Counted from the stretch's first letter, positions 53,584 to 63,355 are shown. The stretch: DNA of 64,000 nt from an uncultured Pseudomonadales bacterium (GCA_951813295.1 CATOTI010000002.1:2170001-2234000), one strand, 5' to 3'. A program made the numbers and translations. Notes: generated by a model from the letters alone, not told the origin.

Positions 53584-54752
53584 CTTTCGAACGGCAGTCC
53601 GGCGTACTGCTCGCAGACCGAGCGCATGTACGCCTCGGACGTCGAGAGATAGTCGAGTTCCTGTTCCTGCGCGCGGAGATCGAACGGGCCCTGGTCCGGG
53701 AAGCGGTGCAGGAGAAGCGTCAGCCACCATGAGAACCGCGCCGCGCCCCAAACGCGGCGAAGCGCCATGTCCGAGTAGCTCTCGAGGTAGCGATCGTCGT
53801 GGTGGTTGAAGAACCGTGATAGTGCACGGGCGAGATAGAACACGTCGGAGATGGCGAGATTGAGGCCCTTGGCGCCCGTCGGCGGGACGATGTGGGCAGC
53901 ATCACCGGCGAGAAAGAGCCTGCCCCAACGCATGGGCTCGGAGACATAACTACGAAGCGGCGCAATCGATTTTTCGATCGACGGACCCGTGATGATCGAA
54001 TCGGCGATCTCGGACGGAAAGCGTGCCTTGAGTTCTTCCCAGAAACGATCGTCCGGCCAATCATCGAGATTGGTGTCGAGCGCGCACTGCACGTAGTAGC
54101 GCGAGAGCATGGGATTACGCTGCGAGCAGAGCGCGAATCCTCGTTCGCTATTGGCGTAGACGATTTCGTCGATCGGCGGTGTCTCGGAGAGGATGCCGAG
54201 CCAGCCGAACGGGTAGACCTTTTCGAATTCACGGCGCTGGGTAGGCGGGATGCTCGACCGGCTGACGCCGTGAAAACCGTCACAGCCGGCGACGAACTCG
54301 CAATCGATCCGCTCGACTCGTCCGTTTTTCGAAAAGGTCACGCTGGGCGTCGATTCCAGATCGTGGAGCACCACCTCTTCGACTTCGTGAACGATTGGCT
54401 GGCCCGCGGCATCTCGGGCGGCGTAGAGGTCTTCGGTGATGTTGGTCTGGCCGTAAGCCATCATGGGTCGATCGGCATAGACACGTGTATTGAGCGTCAG
54501 CCGGTTCGTTCCGCTCCAGACGATGTCCGTGCCGTCGTGCAGGTGACCTTCAGCGTTCATGCGGTCGCCGACCCCGGATTCGCGCAGCACTTCGACGGAG
54601 CCCCACTCGAGCACGCCAGCCCGGATTCGACTGAGCACGTGTTCTCGCGATTGGCTTTCGAGAACAATGTTGTCGACGCCTTCGAGATCGAGGCGCTGGG
54701 AAAGCAGAAGCCCGGCCGGGCCGGCGCCAATGATGGCAACTTGGGTCTTCAT
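53580..54752 (-). CDS. pobA: 4-hydroxybenzoate 3-monooxygenase
   Basis: 390 residues from the ATG at 54752, close to the 394 of the Pseudomonas enzyme. FAD motif IIGAGPAGLLLSQRL, the substrate-side SRIRAGVLEWG, and LFLAGDAAHIVPPTGAKGLN are all characteristic of PobA, and the C-terminal EQYAGLPFE contains the Tyr near the active site. It hydroxylates 4-hydroxybenzoate to protocatechuate with NADPH and oxygen. The product is the substrate of the nearby LigAB. It is convergent with the BASS transporter gene, overlapping by 4 bases. Confidence 0.93.
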   Translation of the reverse strand: MKTQVAIIGAGPAGLLLSQRLDLEGVDNIVLESQSREHVLSRIRAGVLEWGSVEVLRESGVGDRMNAEGHLHDGTDIVWSGTNRLTLNTRVYADRPMMAYGQTNITEDLYAARDAAGQPIVHEVEEVVLHDLESTPSVTFSKNGRVERIDCEFVAGCDGFHGVSRSSIPPTQRREFEKVYPFGWLGILSETPPIDEIVYANSERGFALCSQRNPMLSRYYVQCALDTNLDDWPDDRFWEELKARFPSEIADSIITGPSIEKSIAPLRSYVSEPMRWGRLFLAGDAAHIVPPTGAKGLNLAISDVFYLARALSRFFNHHDDRYLESYSDMALRRVWGAARFSWWLTLLLHRFPDQGPFDLRAQEQELDYLSTSEAYMRSVCEQYAGLPFES

Positions 54753-54918
54753 TCGGCGAGCTTCTTCCCACATCGTCTGCGTCGCCCCGGTGCGGGCGAC
54801 ACGCCGCCCCTCAGCATAATCTGTCGGCGTGGAGCCGTGTTACGACGAGCACCGCTTGCGCGACGGGGTTCGCTTACCATGGGTCACGCGCTCGAACCGA
54901 GCCATCGGAGAAGACGTA

Positions 54919-55764
54919 ATGGCCAACATCAAGGTTTGCTTGTCGTTCGATTTCGACGCCGTCTCAATCTGGGTCGGACCGCGCGGCACTCGCTCGCCGA
55001 ACCTCATTTCGCGTGGCGAGTTCGGCGCCAAGGTCGGCGCCGGTCGGATGCTCCGGCTACTCGCCGACGAAGCGATCCCGAGCACCTGGTTCGTGCCGGG
55101 GCACACGATCGATACCTTTCCTGAGATCTGCCGCGAGATCGCCGACGCGGGACATGAAGTGGGCTATCACGGCTATTGCCACGAAGGTCCTACGTCGAAA
55201 CGTCCGCTCGACGAAGAACGGTCGATTCTCCTGCGCTCGATCGAATGCATCGAGCGGATCAGTGGCCGCGCGCCGGTAGGCCATCGGTTACCGGGCGGCA
55301 ATCTCGGCGAACGTTGGACGAGGCTGTTGTTGGAACACGGGTTCAGCTACGACAGTTCGATGGCCCCGCACGACTTTGCCACGACCTATCACCGCCTGGG
55401 TGACGTGCCGCGTACAGACGCGGCCTACGAGTTCGGCCGCGAGGTCGATCTCGTCATCCTGCCATTCGACTGGAACATGGACGACGCACCTTATTTCAGC
55501 TACGAACCGGGCTCCGGGCGGCCGGGATTACGTTCACCGGACGAAGTGCGTCAGATCTGGCAGGACGAGTTCGACTATCTCGTGGGGCGTGTGGGCGAAG
55601 GGGTGTACGTGCTGACGATGCACCCGCAGACGACGGGCAAAGGCAGCCGGATGCTGATGCTCGAACGGTTGATCGCCCACATGAAGTCGGTGGACGGTAT
55701 CGAGTTCACGACGCTGGCCGCGGTGGCGGAAGAATTCCGGGTAGCGAATCCCTTACCGGACTGA
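54919..55764 (+). CDS. Polysaccharide deacetylase-family protein
   Basis: 281 residues from the ATG at 54919, with GGAG upstream. NodB-like motifs are present: CLSFDFDAVS (catalytic and metal Asp), YHGYCHEGP (metal His pair), GHRLPGGNLG, and a late LTMHPQTTGK. No signal peptide is visible. Cytoplasmic members of this fold include allantoinase-like and amidase enzymes acting on small molecules, so sugar deacetylation is not certain. Divergent from pobA, with a 166-base gap. Confidence 0.82.
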   Translation: MANIKVCLSFDFDAVSIWVGPRGTRSPNLISRGEFGAKVGAGRMLRLLADEAIPSTWFVPGHTIDTFPEICREIADAGHEVGYHGYCHEGPTSKRPLDEERSILLRSIECIERISGRAPVGHRLPGGNLGERWTRLLLEHGFSYDSSMAPHDFATTYHRLGDVPRTDAAYEFGREVDLVILPFDWNMDDAPYFSYEPGSGRPGLRSPDEVRQIWQDEFDYLVGRVGEGVYVLTMHPQTTGKGSRMLMLERLIAHMKSVDGIEFTTLAAVAEEFRVANPLPD

Positions 55765-55832
55765 TTTGCCCGGCCCCGTTAGATACCGCCGCGGGTCGCC
55801 TCATCGGCCGATCAACGCGAAACGGTACAACC

Positions 55833-55859
55833 ATGTCCGGATCAAATATGTCCGGATCA
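55833..55859. repeat. Direct repeat of a 12-base motif upstream of the GST gene
   Basis: ATGTCCGGATCA occurs at 55833-55844 and 55848-55859, 15 bp apart, each containing the palindrome TCCGGA. It lies in the 223-base gap between the deacetylase and GST genes, which has no coding sequence. It could be a regulator site or a small duplication. Confidence 0.45.
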
Positions 55860-55987
55860 GACCTTTTCTGTCTTCTTAGGCGCTTATTTCGGGCGTTTTT
55901 CTCTTAGAAACTGCCCGAACCGTCGCGACAGGCATCGCGCCGACGATCGGCTTCTCCGATCGCGACAACACCAAAAGGATAGAAACG

Positions 55988-56656
55988 ATGATGAAACTCC
56001 ACGGGGCCATGATTTCTCCCAACGTTCGTAAAGCGATCATTGGTTTCAACATCAAGGGCGTCGAGTTCGAGGCCAACAATATCGTTCCCGGCCCCGACCT
56101 CAAGAAGCCCGAGTACCTGGCGATCAACCCGTTGGGTTTGATTCCCGCGTTGCAGGACGGCGACCTGACCGTCGGCGACTCCAACATCATTCTTCAATAC
56201 CTCGACGAGAAGTACCCAGAGCATCCGCTCATGCCGGAAGACCCCCGGGATCGCGCCGAGTGTCGATGGATTGCCGAATACGCGGGCTCGGCACTATTTC
56301 CCTTGTGCTTCGTCGTATTCCGCCAGAACTTCGTCGGGCCGAATTTCTTCAAGGAACCGACCGACCAGGCCCTGGTCGACGAAACCGTCAATGAGAAACT
56401 CCCGCCCGTGTTGGACTACCTTGAGGCGCGTACGCCCGACATTGGCTTCTTGTTCGGCGCCGACCTGACGATCGCCGACATCAGTGTGCTGGCGATGCTC
56501 ATCACGGCCGCTTACGGCAGCTACTCGGTCGACGGAACGCGGTGGCCGAAGCTCGCCGCCTTTGTGAGCCGCGGGCTCGAACACCCGGCTGTCGCGCAAG
56601 CGCTACAAGCAGAGAAACAGATGGTCGAAATGATTCGTGCGGCGGGGCAGAACTAA
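55988..56656 (+). CDS. Glutathione S-transferase family protein
   Basis: 222 residues. The thioredoxin-like N-terminal domain reads MMKLHGAMISPNVRKAI with Ser/Asn near the glutathione-binding position, followed by NPLGLIPALQDGDLTVGDSNIILQYLDEKY. The all-helical C-terminal domain has LTIADISVLAML. It is likely a detoxification or isomerase GST. A start at either ATG (55988 or 55991) fits the AAAGGA site. A canonical terminator follows, so it is a single-gene unit. Confidence 0.87.
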   Translation: MMKLHGAMISPNVRKAIIGFNIKGVEFEANNIVPGPDLKKPEYLAINPLGLIPALQDGDLTVGDSNIILQYLDEKYPEHPLMPEDPRDRAECRWIAEYAGSALFPLCFVVFRQNFVGPNFFKEPTDQALVDETVNEKLPPVLDYLEARTPDIGFLFGADLTIADISVLAMLITAAYGSYSVDGTRWPKLAAFVSRGLEHPAVAQALQAEKQMVEMIRAAGQN

Positions 56657-56673
56657 CTCGGTTCCCTAACCAA

Positions 56674-56707
56674 GCTCGCGATCGACCTTGTGTTGATCGC
56701 GAGTTTT
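56674..56707 (+). terminator. Rho-independent terminator of the GST gene
   Basis: Perfect 9-bp stem CTCGCGATC (56674-56682) with GATCGCGAG (56694-56702), loop of 11, then TTTTT. The T tract also forms the last bases of the convergent regulator gene at 56707. Confidence 0.85.
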
Positions 56708-57696
56708 TAGCTTTGCGTCGAGCCGAACTTTCGACGGAAATCGACCGGTGTCAGCCCAACGCTCTTACGAAACACACGTCGGAGAAAGCTGACGTTCTCG
56801 TAGCCGACCGCCGGCGATATCTCGTCGAACGTCTTCCTGGTAGTGACCAACTCCATCTTGCAGGCGTCGACCCGGACATGCTGGAGGTACTTCACGGCGG
56901 TCTCACCGGTGGCTGATTTGAATCGACGGTTGAACCGCCGAGTGCTCATTCCCGCTCGGCTCGCGAGCGAGTCCATGGTGAAGCTCGCATGGAAGTTTTG
57001 TTCGATCCATTTCTGCGCGCTCAAGATTTCCTCGTCGCCGTGATCCTTCTTCGGGATGAAGACCGCAAAAGGTGATTGGGCGTTGCGGTCCAACTCGACC
57101 AACATGCAGCGCGACCCTTGTAGGGCGAGTTCGCGCCCGCAGTACTTCTCGATGAGGTAGAGCGACAGGTCTGCGTCCGCGGATATCCCGCCGCCACAGA
57201 AAAGCCGATCGTCTTCGGTGACCATGCGGTCGGTCTGAAGGTCGACCGCGGGAAAGAGTTCGCGAAACTTGCGCGCCAACGCCCAATGGGTGGTCGCCTG
57301 ACGACCATCGAGCAGGCCCGTCGCCGCGAGGGTAAAGGTGCCGGCACAAATCGACGCGAGATCAGCCCCTTTCTCATACCAACTCGTCAGCCAATCGGCG
57401 CGTTCGTGATGAATGGCGCTCTCGATATCGTAGAAGAACCCCTGACTGGGGATGACGATCAGGTCGATGTCGGTGATGTCGTGCATCGAACACGAAGGAA
57501 TGACCGGCACCTGGTTGAGAGCGGTCACCGGCTGACCATCCGCCGTCACGATCTTCACTTCGAACAACGGGTCCGGACGCTCCCCCATCGTCATGTTCCA
57601 CATGACGCCCGCCTGAAGAAACATATCCATGGGTGACGCGATCGTGGATAAAACGGAGTTCTCCGCCGCGAGTATGGCTACTTTTCTCAATTCCAT
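56707..57696 (-). CDS. GlxA-type AraC-family regulator (DJ-1/PfpI plus AraC domain)
   Basis: 329 residues. The N-terminal DJ-1/PfpI-like domain (about 5-185) contains ASICAGTFTLAATGLLDG with the family Cys. The C-terminal AraC DNA-binding domain (about 222-326) has ASRAGMSTRRFNRRFKSATG and SPAVGYENVSFLRRVFRKSVG. Such regulators usually activate a nearby catabolic gene; the transporter gene upstream at 57772 and the GST are candidates. The ATG at 57696 lacks a strong ribosome site. Confidence 0.85.
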   Translation of the reverse strand: MELRKVAILAAENSVLSTIASPMDMFLQAGVMWNMTMGERPDPLFEVKIVTADGQPVTALNQVPVIPSCSMHDITDIDLIVIPSQGFFYDIESAIHHERADWLTSWYEKGADLASICAGTFTLAATGLLDGRQATTHWALARKFRELFPAVDLQTDRMVTEDDRLFCGGGISADADLSLYLIEKYCGRELALQGSRCMLVELDRNAQSPFAVFIPKKDHGDEEILSAQKWIEQNFHASFTMDSLASRAGMSTRRFNRRFKSATGETAVKYLQHVRVDACKMELVTTRKTFDEISPAVGYENVSFLRRVFRKSVGLTPVDFRRKFGSTQS

Positions 57697-57771
57697 GTCC
57701 TATATGGATCGTTTCTGTGAAAAAAGTCCACTGGTGGGGAGCGACGCCTCGAGATGCGGCACGACCATCGT

Positions 57772-59256
57772 TCAGGTGGGTTCTCTAGCCGACTCCGCGG
57801 CCTCGTCGGGCGGTTTCTGGCGTCGTCGGGTCTCGAGGTGCCGGAGGATATCCGCGTGACGTTCCTTGGTCAGGATGTAGTGGGTGTAGCACCACAGCGA
57901 GACGATCGCGAACGCGGCGACGACCGGTCCGTAGAGGATGCCGAGGTTGACGAGCGTCTCGGCCGGTACGTCGGCCGCTGTGACGATATCCGTCCCGCGT
58001 GGCCAGCTGATGATGTCGAGGCCGATTCCGCCGATGAGGTTGCCGAAGCCGGACGTCGCTTTGCTCGAGAAAGCGATAGCGCCAAAGAAGAGGCCCTCCT
58101 GGCGAGCACCGGACTCGAGCTCGTGTTCGTCCGCGACGTCGGCCATCGCCGAACCGAACGAGATGAAAGCTTGCTGTAAGAGCACGCCCTGTAGGAATTT
58201 GAAGACGATCAGCGTCACGACGAGGTCGGTGGTGCCGTTGTCAGGGAAGACATCTCCCAGCCGCAGAACGACGGGCAGTAGTTGAAAAACCGCCCACGCG
58301 GCCGTGCCCAGGATCACGCCGAAACGCTTGTCGGTCCGGCGCAGGAGCGGCGCAGCGAGTGGCACGCCAATCAGGAGCCCGGCGATGGTCGCGAGCTGTA
58401 GCCAAAGCATCTGATCGCTGGAAAGCTCCCAGAAGTATTGCCACATGTAGAGATCAAGGACCGCGTTGACGCCAGCCATGATGAAGACCACCAGGACGCC
58501 GAAGAAAAGCCAACGGAACGATTGATTACTGGCGCCGGCCCGGACGTCGAGAACGAGTTGCTTGAGCGGGTTGCGTTTCTCGCGCACCGGCGGTGACGAG
58601 AGGTGTGGGATCTCTTTCTTGGTCCCCCAGGCCGAGTACCAGATGGTGATTACCATCAGCACGCCCAGCGTAAGCGCAAAGGGCGTGTAGTTTTCGACGG
58701 CCAGCCGTCCGCCGTTGGCGTCCGCGAAGAAGTAGCGAAGACCGATGACGGAAACAGCGAGCGTTCCTATCGTGCCGAAAAACTGCCGGTAGGCGACGAT
58801 CTTGTTGCGTTCGTCGAAGTTCTCGGACATTTCGGCGCCGAGGGCGAGGTGCGGCACGTGGTAGAGGGTCATCGCGCCGCGCGTCAGGATCGCGAATAGC
58901 GTCAACCAGAAGAAAAGCCCCCACTGTCCCATACCTTCCGGCGGCGAGAAGAGTCCGAGGAACGCCAACGCCAACGGCACGGCGGAGGCGTACATGAATG
59001 GATGACGCCGACCGCGCTTCGATTTCCAGTTGTCCGAAAGCGATCCAGCCAAAGGGTCGGTGACGGCGTCGAAGAGCAATGCGACCGCGAGTGCCATGCC
59101 CGCGAGCGTGCCCGACAGTCCCAGCACCTGGTTGTAGTAGAAGAGGATGAAGAGGCTGAAGCCCGTGTTCTTCAGCCCTTCGGCAAACTGACCGACTCCG
59201 AAAGCGAACTTGCTCGAAAACGGAACGATGCGGTCGCGTGGATTCGATTCACTCAT
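57772..59256 (-). CDS. MFS transporter, glycoside-pentoside-hexuronide (MFS_2) type
   Basis: 494 residues and about twelve helices. FAFGVGQFAEGLKNTGFSLF, LFDAVTDPLAGSLSDNWKSK and GRRHPFMYASAVPLA in the N-terminal half are the GPH family motifs. Substrate is probably a sugar conjugate or a small organic compound carried with a cation. Upstream of the GlxA-type regulator on the same strand (75-base gap). A long gap (59257-59451) to the lipase holds no gene. Confidence 0.85.
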   Translation of the reverse strand: MSESNPRDRIVPFSSKFAFGVGQFAEGLKNTGFSLFILFYYNQVLGLSGTLAGMALAVALLFDAVTDPLAGSLSDNWKSKRGRRHPFMYASAVPLALAFLGLFSPPEGMGQWGLFFWLTLFAILTRGAMTLYHVPHLALGAEMSENFDERNKIVAYRQFFGTIGTLAVSVIGLRYFFADANGGRLAVENYTPFALTLGVLMVITIWYSAWGTKKEIPHLSSPPVREKRNPLKQLVLDVRAGASNQSFRWLFFGVLVVFIMAGVNAVLDLYMWQYFWELSSDQMLWLQLATIAGLLIGVPLAAPLLRRTDKRFGVILGTAAWAVFQLLPVVLRLGDVFPDNGTTDLVVTLIVFKFLQGVLLQQAFISFGSAMADVADEHELESGARQEGLFFGAIAFSSKATSGFGNLIGGIGLDIISWPRGTDIVTAADVPAETLVNLGILYGPVVAAFAIVSLWCYTHYILTKERHADILRHLETRRRQKPPDEAAESAREPT

Positions 59257-59451
59257 CGGGCAACTCTAGCAGGGCTCTTGCCTGCATCGAGTTTTGTGCA
59301 TCGCGTGTAGTCGCTCTTTGATCTCGTTCTTTTTTTGGCTTCCCGCTTTGTGCGGTGCGGGATTCTCACGGCGGTTTGACTTAACTCATGAGAAGCTACT
59401 TTTCTGACTTTGATTGCTGCATTGCGTCATATCGTTTTTAGGGCTTGTCAC

Positions 59452-60300
59452 GTGACCAACACATCGGTCTATCATTCGGAAAACGATCAGGACGCTCAAT
59501 TGGCTGAACCGCAAGAGTTCGAAGCGAGCCCACCGTCGCCGTTGGTATCGGCGCTCGAATTGCCGCGCACAGTCAGTGAAGCGATGTCGCTCGTGTGCAG
59601 TTGGAGCCAACTCGATCGGTTACCCAATGGGGATGGGCATCCGATCATGGTGTTGCCCGGATTCATGGGCGGCGACGACTCGACCTGGTTCCTGCGTCGG
59701 TTCCTCATCCGGCATCGCTATCGTGCGTTGCCGTGGACGCTGGGCACTAACACCGGTGAAGAGGAAGTCCAGGAGCGTTTGGTACGCCGCGTCTTCCGTC
59801 TGATCCGAACCTATCGAGAACCGATCACGTTGATCGGTCAGAGCCTGGGCGGTGTTTTCGCACGCGAGATGGCGCGTCGTTTTCCGAACGACATTCGCCA
59901 GGTCGTGACGCTCGGCAGTCCGTTTGGCGCAACCGACGCCGGATCGACGAATCCGATGGTCTTGCGTCTCTTCGAGCAACTCTCCGGACTTTCCGTCGAC
60001 GACATGCGCGCTCAAATGGTGCACGACGCCGATCCGACCGAACCCGTCGGCGTACCGTGTACCGCGATCTACAGTAAAACCGACGGCGTGGTGCAGTGGC
60101 AGACCTGCCTCGAGCACGACACACCGTTGACGGAAAACATCGAAGTGATCGGCAGCCACACCGGCATGGCGTTCAATCCCGTGATCTACGCGCTCCTGAC
60201 AGAGCGGCTCGCTCAGCCGTTACACGAGTGGAAGAAGTTCGACCGGCATTCGTGGCCGTGGATTTCGATGTTGCTCCCGCCAGCCCGCAGCGCGGTCTGA
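59452..60300 (+). CDS. Lipase-like alpha/beta hydrolase
   Basis: 282 residues from GTG at 59452, eight bases after AGGG; an earlier TTG is at 59410. VLPGFMGGDDSTWFLRR, LIGQSLGGVFAREMARRFP (nucleophile Ser), SKTDGVVQWQ (acid) and EVIGSHTGMAFNP (His) show a complete triad. It is the intact paralog of the frameshifted gene at 39204. It precedes a MarR gene and a WS/DGAT gene on the same strand, so a role in acylglycerol or wax-ester turnover fits. There is no clear signal peptide. Confidence 0.83.
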   Translation: MTNTSVYHSENDQDAQLAEPQEFEASPPSPLVSALELPRTVSEAMSLVCSWSQLDRLPNGDGHPIMVLPGFMGGDDSTWFLRRFLIRHRYRALPWTLGTNTGEEEVQERLVRRVFRLIRTYREPITLIGQSLGGVFAREMARRFPNDIRQVVTLGSPFGATDAGSTNPMVLRLFEQLSGLSVDDMRAQMVHDADPTEPVGVPCTAIYSKTDGVVQWQTCLEHDTPLTENIEVIGSHTGMAFNPVIYALLTERLAQPLHEWKKFDRHSWPWISMLLPPARSAV

Positions 60301-60382
60301 GCCTACTCGGCCGCTTCCGACGCGGCCGCACATCGAGAGTTCGAGAATGCGCCGAGGACGCTAGATCGAGTCTGTGTCCTCA

Positions 60383-60408
60383 GATACAATCCTACGGATG
60401 ACTGTATC
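60383..60408. promoter_or_regulatory. Inverted repeat spanning the MarR start codon
   Basis: GATACA (60383-60388) and TGTATC (60403-60408) are mirror arms around the ATG at 60398. The placement suits autorepression by a MarR dimer. Binding is inference. Confidence 0.4.
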
Positions 60409-60898
60409 AACAGATGCCAAAGTCTCTAGGATTTACGACGAGGAGCAACACGGCCTCGTCCGGCTGGTGAATGACATCCACCTCGCTTTCGACCGCCTGT
60501 TCAATCACCAGGCGTCGAGCCACGGACTCACCAATGTCCACTGGCGAGTGATCGGCGGGCTCCATCGGCACGATGGGATGACCCAGACCGAGCTCGCAAA
60601 CTACGTCGCGATGTCGCGCTCTCCCCTCGGCAAAGTCGTCGATCGTCTCGAAGAAAAAGATCTGATCGAACGATTGACCGATCCGGACGATCGCCGCGTC
60701 AACCGACTCCGCCTGACACAGTCCGGTGAAGCGTTGATCAAGCCCGCCCGGCGCTTGAACGCGCAGATCGAGGAGAAAGCGCTCGCCTCACTTTCGGATA
60801 ACCAACGCCAGCGCCTGTTCGAGCAGCTTGCGAAGGTACGCGACGCGCTCTTCACCGAGCTCGACGACGAAACCATTTCTTGGGACGAGACGCCTTAA
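60398..60898 (+). CDS. MarR-family transcriptional regulator
   Basis: 166 residues from the ATG at 60398; GTG at 60374 would add eight. The winged helix reads MTQTELANYVAMSRSPLGKV, VVDRLEEKDLIERLTDPDDR and RVNRLRLTQSGEALI (about 58-115). It lies 97 bases after the lipase and 49 bases ahead of the WS/DGAT gene, so it probably regulates this lipid cluster and itself. Confidence 0.85.
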   Translation: MTVSTDAKVSRIYDEEQHGLVRLVNDIHLAFDRLFNHQASSHGLTNVHWRVIGGLHRHDGMTQTELANYVAMSRSPLGKVVDRLEEKDLIERLTDPDDRRVNRLRLTQSGEALIKPARRLNAQIEEKALASLSDNQRQRLFEQLAKVRDALFTELDDETISWDETP

Positions 60899-60947
60899 GG
60901 CAGTCCCAGCCCCCACCAAAAAAACATAGACGAAGGAGACGCTTTCG

Positions 60948-62390
60948 ATGAGAAAGTTGAGCGGGATGGACGCGAGTTTTCTGTATTCCGAAACCCCGAA
61001 CACGCCCCAACATGTTGGCAGCATCCAGTACGTGGAAGTGCCGCTGCATAAACGCGCGACTTACTTCGAGGAGCTCAAAGCGCTCTATGCCGAGCGCGCG
61101 CACCTCGTTCCCTATCTGACGCAAAAGCTCAAGCCGATGCCGTGGGGAATCGATCATCCCGTTTGGATTCGTGATCGTGAGTTCGATATCGACGCGCACT
61201 TCAACCATGTGACGCTCGAAGCGCCCGGGAGCGTGCGCCAGCTCGAAGAACTGACGGCTGAACTCTATGAACCGATGCTCGATCGCGACAAGCCGCTCTG
61301 GCAGGTCTGGGTCATCGACGGGCTTGCGGACCAAATGGTCGCCGTTTTCAGCAAGATCCACCATGCGTGTATCGACGGCATGGCAAGCATTGCCGCCGTC
61401 GAAACCTTGAGCGACAGCCAGCCGAGTCCGCGAGCTGTTCTGCCGGCGGCGGCAGAATTCTGGAATGAGCCGGAACCGCTGCTCGACGAGCTCATGCGTG
61501 AGTCGTTCGTGAACCTCACGAAATACAGCGTCGACGCATGGTCGCGATGGCCTGCCCAAGTCGCGGCGGGTATCCGTGCGACGCGTGAGTCGGTGCGCTC
61601 GGCGGCCGAACGTCCTGCATCGGCGAAGAAGGCGCCCTGGAACGCACCGATCGACGGACGCCGTGCTCTCGCCGGCACCACGTTTTCGCTGTCGACCTTG
61701 AAGCTCATCAGTAAAGAGACGCGCACGAAGATCAACGACGTCGTTCTTGCGATCACGGCCGATGCGCTCGAGCGCTACTTCGCGCGCGAAGACGTGTCGG
61801 TCGAAGGACCGATGATCGCCGGTTGCCCGGTATCACTGCGTCAACCTGGCGACGACACGATGAATAACCAGGTCACGATGATGCCGGTTTCAATCGAGAA
61901 CCATATCGGTGATCCGGTTCGTCGCCTGCGTTCGATCAATTCGCACTCGAAGGCGGCGAAAGGCGACCTCGAAAACCTGGGCGAAGCGGTCGTGACCGAC
62001 TTTGGTGGCCCATTCGTTCCGGCGCAGCTCGAAAACCTGGCCCGGGCAACCGCAAACGGCGGTTTGGCGGCCTTGGGTGACGAAGTACCGATGAACCTGG
62101 TGGTCTCGAACGTTCCCGGGCTTACCACGCCGATCTATCTTGCCGGCGCCCGAGTCATCGGTAGCATCCCTTGTTCGATCGTGACGCACGGCTCGGGCCT
62201 CAACGTCACCGTCACGAGCTACCTCGATCGAATGGATCTCGGCTTGACGGCCGCACGATCTGTCGTCGACGACGTTCAGTCACTCCGTGACGACTTTGAC
62301 GCCGCATATGCCGCCCTCGTCGAGGTCGTCCTCGGCCAGCCGGTCGTGGCCGAGGGGTTCGAAGCCGAACCCGCCGTTGCAGCCGCTTGA
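60948..62390 (+). CDS. Wax ester synthase/diacylglycerol acyltransferase (WS/DGAT)
   Basis: 480 residues. The catalytic HHxxxDG motif is HHACIDG at 138-144, the N-terminus LSGMDASFLYSETPNTPQH is family standard, and PMNLVVSNVPG near 383-393 is the conserved C-terminal motif. It esterifies acyl-CoA with an alcohol or diacylglycerol to make storage wax or triacylglycerol. GAAGGAG precedes the ATG. A hydrolase and a second family member follow. Confidence 0.92.
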   Translation: MRKLSGMDASFLYSETPNTPQHVGSIQYVEVPLHKRATYFEELKALYAERAHLVPYLTQKLKPMPWGIDHPVWIRDREFDIDAHFNHVTLEAPGSVRQLEELTAELYEPMLDRDKPLWQVWVIDGLADQMVAVFSKIHHACIDGMASIAAVETLSDSQPSPRAVLPAAAEFWNEPEPLLDELMRESFVNLTKYSVDAWSRWPAQVAAGIRATRESVRSAAERPASAKKAPWNAPIDGRRALAGTTFSLSTLKLISKETRTKINDVVLAITADALERYFAREDVSVEGPMIAGCPVSLRQPGDDTMNNQVTMMPVSIENHIGDPVRRLRSINSHSKAAKGDLENLGEAVVTDFGGPFVPAQLENLARATANGGLAALGDEVPMNLVVSNVPGLTTPIYLAGARVIGSIPCSIVTHGSGLNVTVTSYLDRMDLGLTAARSVVDDVQSLRDDFDAAYAALVEVVLGQPVVAEGFEAEPAVAAA

Positions 62391-62428
62391 GTTGACGGCG
62401 GGCAACAGCGAATCTCGTTTGTCGGAGC

Positions 62429-63355
62429 GTGAGTGAGGTAGTCGTGGATCGATCGGTCTTTGTTGCGAGTGACGGCAAGGAAATAGCGCGTTTTCACTGG
62501 CCGCATGCGAGTCCCGTCGGTGTCGTGCAGATCGCTCACGGCATGGGCGAGCACGCCGAACGTTATGACGGTGTTGGCGCGAGTCTCAATGAGGCCGGTT
62601 GGGCTGTGATCGCGAGCGATCATCGTGGCCACGGGCAGACCGATCCCGATGCGCTCGGGGACCTGGGCGCCGATGGCTGGAACCGGGTGGTGGCGGATCT
62701 CTACGAGCTCAATCGATTCTGTGCGGTCTCGTATCCCGGGCTTCCGCTCGTGCTACTCGGTCACAGCATGGGGTCGATGCTCGCCCAGCAATACGTCTAC
62801 CGGTACGGCGGGAGCCTCAACGGGCTCGTACTGTCGGGGTCGCCCGGTTTTGCGCCGGCGTCACAGTCGCTGCTGGGGCGGACGGTCGCGCTCGTCGAGC
62901 GCAAACGACTCGGCGCGGGTAGCCAAAGCCCGGTATTGCAACGACTGCTGTTCGGCGGAGCCAACAAACCATTCGATGGTCCCGAAGCCACCGGGTTCGA
63001 GTGGTTGTCGCGGGATGCGGTGGAAGTCGAGAAGTACATCAACGATCCGGGGTGCGGGTTCGTGATCGCCACCGGTTCGTTGATCGATATGTACGGTGGC
63101 ACGAGTCAGGCGAGCCGCCCCGAATCCGTCGCGAGAATTCCGAAAGCCCTGCCCGTATACATCTTCTCGGGCGCCGAAGACCCGGTACACGGTGAACAGC
63201 GCAATCTCCAGCGAATGGTCTCGATGTATCGCGATGCCGGGATCAGCGTTCAGTACAAGATTTATCCGGCGGGGCGCCACGAGATGTTCAATGAGACAAA
63301 TCGAGATGAGGTTGTGAGCGACCTCATCGAATGGCTGGGTAGCGCGATCGATTGA
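62429..63355 (+). CDS. Alpha/beta hydrolase, monoacylglycerol-lipase-like
   Basis: 308 residues from GTG 62429; GTG 62444 with GAGG five bases ahead is an equally good start. VVQIAHGMGEHAERYDGVGASL, SDHRGHGQTDPD, LLGHSMGSMLAQQY (nucleophile), SGAEDPVHG (acid) and GRHEMFNE (His) are typical of the lysophospholipase/monoacylglycerol lipase group. It probably releases fatty acid from the lipid stores made by its neighbour. Confidence 0.86.
   Translation: MSEVVVDRSVFVASDGKEIARFHWPHASPVGVVQIAHGMGEHAERYDGVGASLNEAGWAVIASDHRGHGQTDPDALGDLGADGWNRVVADLYELNRFCAVSYPGLPLVLLGHSMGSMLAQQYVYRYGGSLNGLVLSGSPGFAPASQSLLGRTVALVERKRLGAGSQSPVLQRLLFGGANKPFDGPEATGFEWLSRDAVEVEKYINDPGCGFVIATGSLIDMYGGTSQASRPESVARIPKALPVYIFSGAEDPVHGEQRNLQRMVSMYRDAGISVQYKIYPAGRHEMFNETNRDEVVSDLIEWLGSAID

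Noticed and set aside
53892..55124. Plus-strand frame (410 codons) opposite pobA
   Set aside because: It covers pobA and the start of the deacetylase; no motif, and pobA is unmistakable.
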